Below, piece after piece: positions 62,359 through 64,000 of a stretch of 64,000 nt of DNA; the stretch's first letter is position 1, and the number at the start of each line of letters is the position of its first letter. The notes under the pieces were generated by a model. The model made no database searches, had not been told where the DNA came from, and saw only the letters and a program-made list of their open reading frames with translations. Origin of the DNA: Oscillospiraceae bacterium. GTDB lineage: Bacteria; Bacillota; Clostridia; UMGS1840. The position numbers were made by a program, and so were the translations under genes. Location: positions 1 through 64,000 of the forward strand of contig SVKD01000001.1 of the NCBI GenBank assembly GCA_015068645.1. Direction: 5' to 3'.

Positions 62359-62517
62359 TTAAAATGGATTCTTACAACGCTGGTTTTCCTGACAGTGTTC
62401 ACATCCACCACTAGGACAACCAATACATTTTGTGCCTTTTTTACGGTTTCTTATAAGATACCAGATTGCATTTCCAAGCACAATCACGATAATTCCGATT
62501 GTAATTACATTTTTCAT
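62359..62517 (-). CDS. FeoB-associated Cys-rich membrane protein, 52 aa
   Basis: On the minus strand an ATG at 62517 follows GAAAGGATAAAG. The 52-residue product has one N-terminal membrane segment (VITIGIIVIVLGNAIWYLI), a basic turn (RNRKKG), and a cytoplasmic Cys-rich tail, KCIGCPSGGCEHCQENQRC, with five Cys. This is the pattern of the FeoB_associated family (Pfam) found after feoB in Firmicutes, thought to help ferrous iron transfer. It lies 17 bases after the feoB stop on the same strand. Confidence 0.88.
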   Translation of the reverse strand: MKNVITIGIIVIVLGNAIWYLIRNRKKGTKCIGCPSGGCEHCQENQRCKNPF

Positions 62518-62534
62518 AGCAATCTTTATCCTTT

Positions 62535-64000
62535 CTAAACGGTTTGTTTCACACGTTTTTCTTCCTGAAGTTTATGGTTGGTACGTACAATAAGTCCAAT
62601 CACAATAAGCACCATTACCAACACTGCCAGCAATCCGGGAATAAAAGCTTCGCCCATATGTCCGGTAGTAAATAAAGTTCCCAGCTGATATACTAAAAAT
62701 GCCATAGTGTATCCGGTACCAAGTTGCAATGCCAAACCACCGAACAACCATTTTTTGCTTTTTAGTTCTGCATTCATCGCACCGATTGCAGCAAAACAGG
62801 GAGGCGTGAATAAGTTGAATACTAAGCAGGCGAGTCCTGCAGCAGCAGTAATTCCTAACACACCTGCAATATTTGCTGCGGACCCTTCTACCATTGTCAA
62901 TTCTTCGGTATTGATAAAATTGGAAATGCCATATACGGATGCTAAGGTTCCTACCACGTTTTCTTTTGCGATAAAGCCGGTCACAGACGCAGCTGCCATT
63001 TGCCATACACCAAATCCCAGGGGAATTAACAAAAAGGCAATGGGAGAAGAAATAGATGCCAATATAGAGGAATTCACATCATCAGTGGGTTGTAAATTCC
63101 ATCCGTATCCTTGCATAATGGTAACCAGAGCATTACATACTAAAATAATGGTTCCTGCTTTCACAATATATGCCCAACCACGTGAACACATGGAAAGAAA
63201 TGCACGTTTCACAGAAGGTGCCTTATATTCCGGTAACTCAATCATGAAAAATGATTTTTTCACCCGGTAACCAACAATTTTATTCACCAGAAGTGCACCC
63301 AGGAAGATTAACAGAATTCCAACAAAGTACATAATTGTCCCAATCCAGGGGTTATCTCCAAAAAATACGCCTGCAAATAATGCGATAACGGGAAGTTTTG
63401 CACCGCAGGGCATAAAGGGGGCGAGCATTGCAGTTGCCCGTCTTTCTCTTTCATTACGGATGGTACGGCAAGCCATAATTCCCGGAATCGCACAACCGGT
63501 TCCGATGACAAAGGGAATGACGGATTTTCCGGAAAGTCCCACTTTTTTAAAGATGGGATCCAGCACAACTGTTGCTCTTGCCATATAACCGCAATCTTCT
63601 AATAGCGCAATTAAGAAATACATCACCATAACTAAAGGTAAAAATCCAACAACTGCACTAAAACCGCCAACGATTCCGTCCACAACAACTGTTTGCAGAA
63701 TCGGCGCAGTGCCTTCCATCCAGCCTGCAACAAGCTCCCCGAAACTGTCAATAGCAGGACATAAAATTTCGTCTGCCAGCCAGGGACCAAGCCACGCCTG
63801 AGATACAAAGAATACAAACCACATCACAACGGCAAAAATAGGGAGACCAACCCATTTATTTGTGATAATATCGTCAATCTTATCGCTGATGGTGGAATCC
63901 ATACTCCGGATTTTTCTGCTTTCCACAGCGGACACAATTAAATTGACAAACCGAAAACGCTTTTTATCAGCATCTCTCACTGCCTTTTTATCAGAAAAAT
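62535..64000 (-). CDS. feoB: Ferrous iron transport protein B, 5' part outside the window
   Basis: The frame is open to the last base, so the GTG at 63980 is internal and the N-terminal GTPase domain lies outside. The visible part is the membrane domain, with Gate motifs VIPFVIGTGCAIPGIMACRT and FMPCGAKLPVIALFAG and a second FNLFTPPCFAAIGAMNAELK, and about nine hydrophobic segments. FeoB moves ferrous iron into the cell, driven or gated by GTP. The Cys-rich partner follows; feoA, if present, would be upstream. Confidence 0.94.
   Translation of the reverse strand, partial: FSDKKAVRDADKKRFRFVNLIVSAVESRKIRSMDSTISDKIDDIITNKWVGLPIFAVVMWFVFFVSQAWLGPWLADEILCPAIDSFGELVAGWMEGTAPILQTVVVDGIVGGFSAVVGFLPLVMVMYFLIALLEDCGYMARATVVLDPIFKKVGLSGKSVIPFVIGTGCAIPGIMACRTIRNERERRATAMLAPFMPCGAKLPVIALFAGVFFGDNPWIGTIMYFVGILLIFLGALLVNKIVGYRVKKSFFMIELPEYKAPSVKRAFLSMCSRGWAYIVKAGTIILVCNALVTIMQGYGWNLQPTDDVNSSILASISSPIAFLLIPLGFGVWQMAAASVTGFIAKENVVGTLASVYGISNFINTEELTMVEGSAANIAGVLGITAAAGLACLVFNLFTPPCFAAIGAMNAELKSKKWLFGGLALQLGTGYTMAFLVYQLGTLFTTGHMGEAFIPGLLAVLVMVLIVIGLIVRTNHKLQEEKRVKQTV

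Overview
The window comes from the chromosome of a low-GC, Gram-positive, endospore-forming Firmicute, most likely class Clostridia. The evidence is AT-rich DNA with TTGACA-N17-TATAAT promoters and strong Shine-Dalgarno sites, a SigH-like sigma factor, a BofC-like protein, SpoIIR, an S-layer-homology protein, pyruvate phosphate dikinase, and a tetrahydrofolate riboswitch in front of an ECF folate transporter. Species cannot be named from this sequence alone.

Layout. 1-1.9 kb: the end of an OLD-like ATPase/TOPRIM gene and an unknown small gene behind a structured repeat. 1.95-3.6 kb (minus): zinc-ribbon protein, SigH-like factor, BofC-like protein. 3.9-20.5 kb: a bacterial microcompartment (BMC) operon behind one strong promoter. 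Its order is aldolase, B12 diol dehydratase (pduCDE), reactivase (pduG), pduO, pduP, zinc-type alcohol dehydrogenase, four BMC-H shell genes, pduL, pduN, pduS, pduT, then a DeoR regulator and rhamnulokinase. 20.5-23.6 kb (minus): HAD phosphatase and a polar amino acid ABC importer. 23.7-31.7 kb: trmK, a CdaR/PucR-type regulator, ftsE-ftsX, a small basic membrane protein, an M23 hydrolase, ctpA, ispE, spoIIR. 31.8-39.1 kb: ppdK, a zinc-ribbon membrane protein, an M20 amidohydrolase, riboswitch-folT-folC. 39.1-52.3 kb: a short-armed smc, ftsY, a UPF0182 protein, proBA, obg, a Tritrichomonas-type guaB, gap. 52.4-55 kb: small orphan genes flanked by the same structured repeat as at 1.2 kb, and a DMT transporter. 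55-59.2 kb (minus): mltG, a CPBP protease, rpiB, a MGDG-synthase-type glycosyltransferase, a flavodoxin-like protein. 59.3-64 kb: galE, an SLH protein, a 52-residue FeoB-associated protein, and feoB running off the window.

How the BMC locus should work. Rhamnulokinase makes L-rhamnulose-1-phosphate in the cytosol. The aldolase, which has a C-terminal encapsulation helix, would split it (or fuculose-1-phosphate) into DHAP and L-lactaldehyde. Lactaldehyde must be reduced to 1,2-propanediol, and the encapsulated zinc-type dehydrogenase is the only candidate reductase here. PduCDE then forms propionaldehyde, PduP makes propionyl-CoA, PduL makes propionyl-phosphate, and the dehydrogenase can also make propanol to recycle NADH. 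PduO, PduS, PduT and PduG support cofactor supply, electron transfer and reactivation. No pduB, pduH, pduU, pduW or iron-type pduQ is present between the promoter and rhaB.

The most notable points are an AT-hook-like tail on one BMC-H shell protein, a second encapsulation-like helix in PduE, a Cys cluster in the dehydrogenase N-terminus where the classical structural-zinc cysteines are missing, a near-perfect 82-nt palindromic repeat at two distant terminators, a structured repeat bracketing a small orphan gene, and an SMC with arms about 70 residues shorter than usual.
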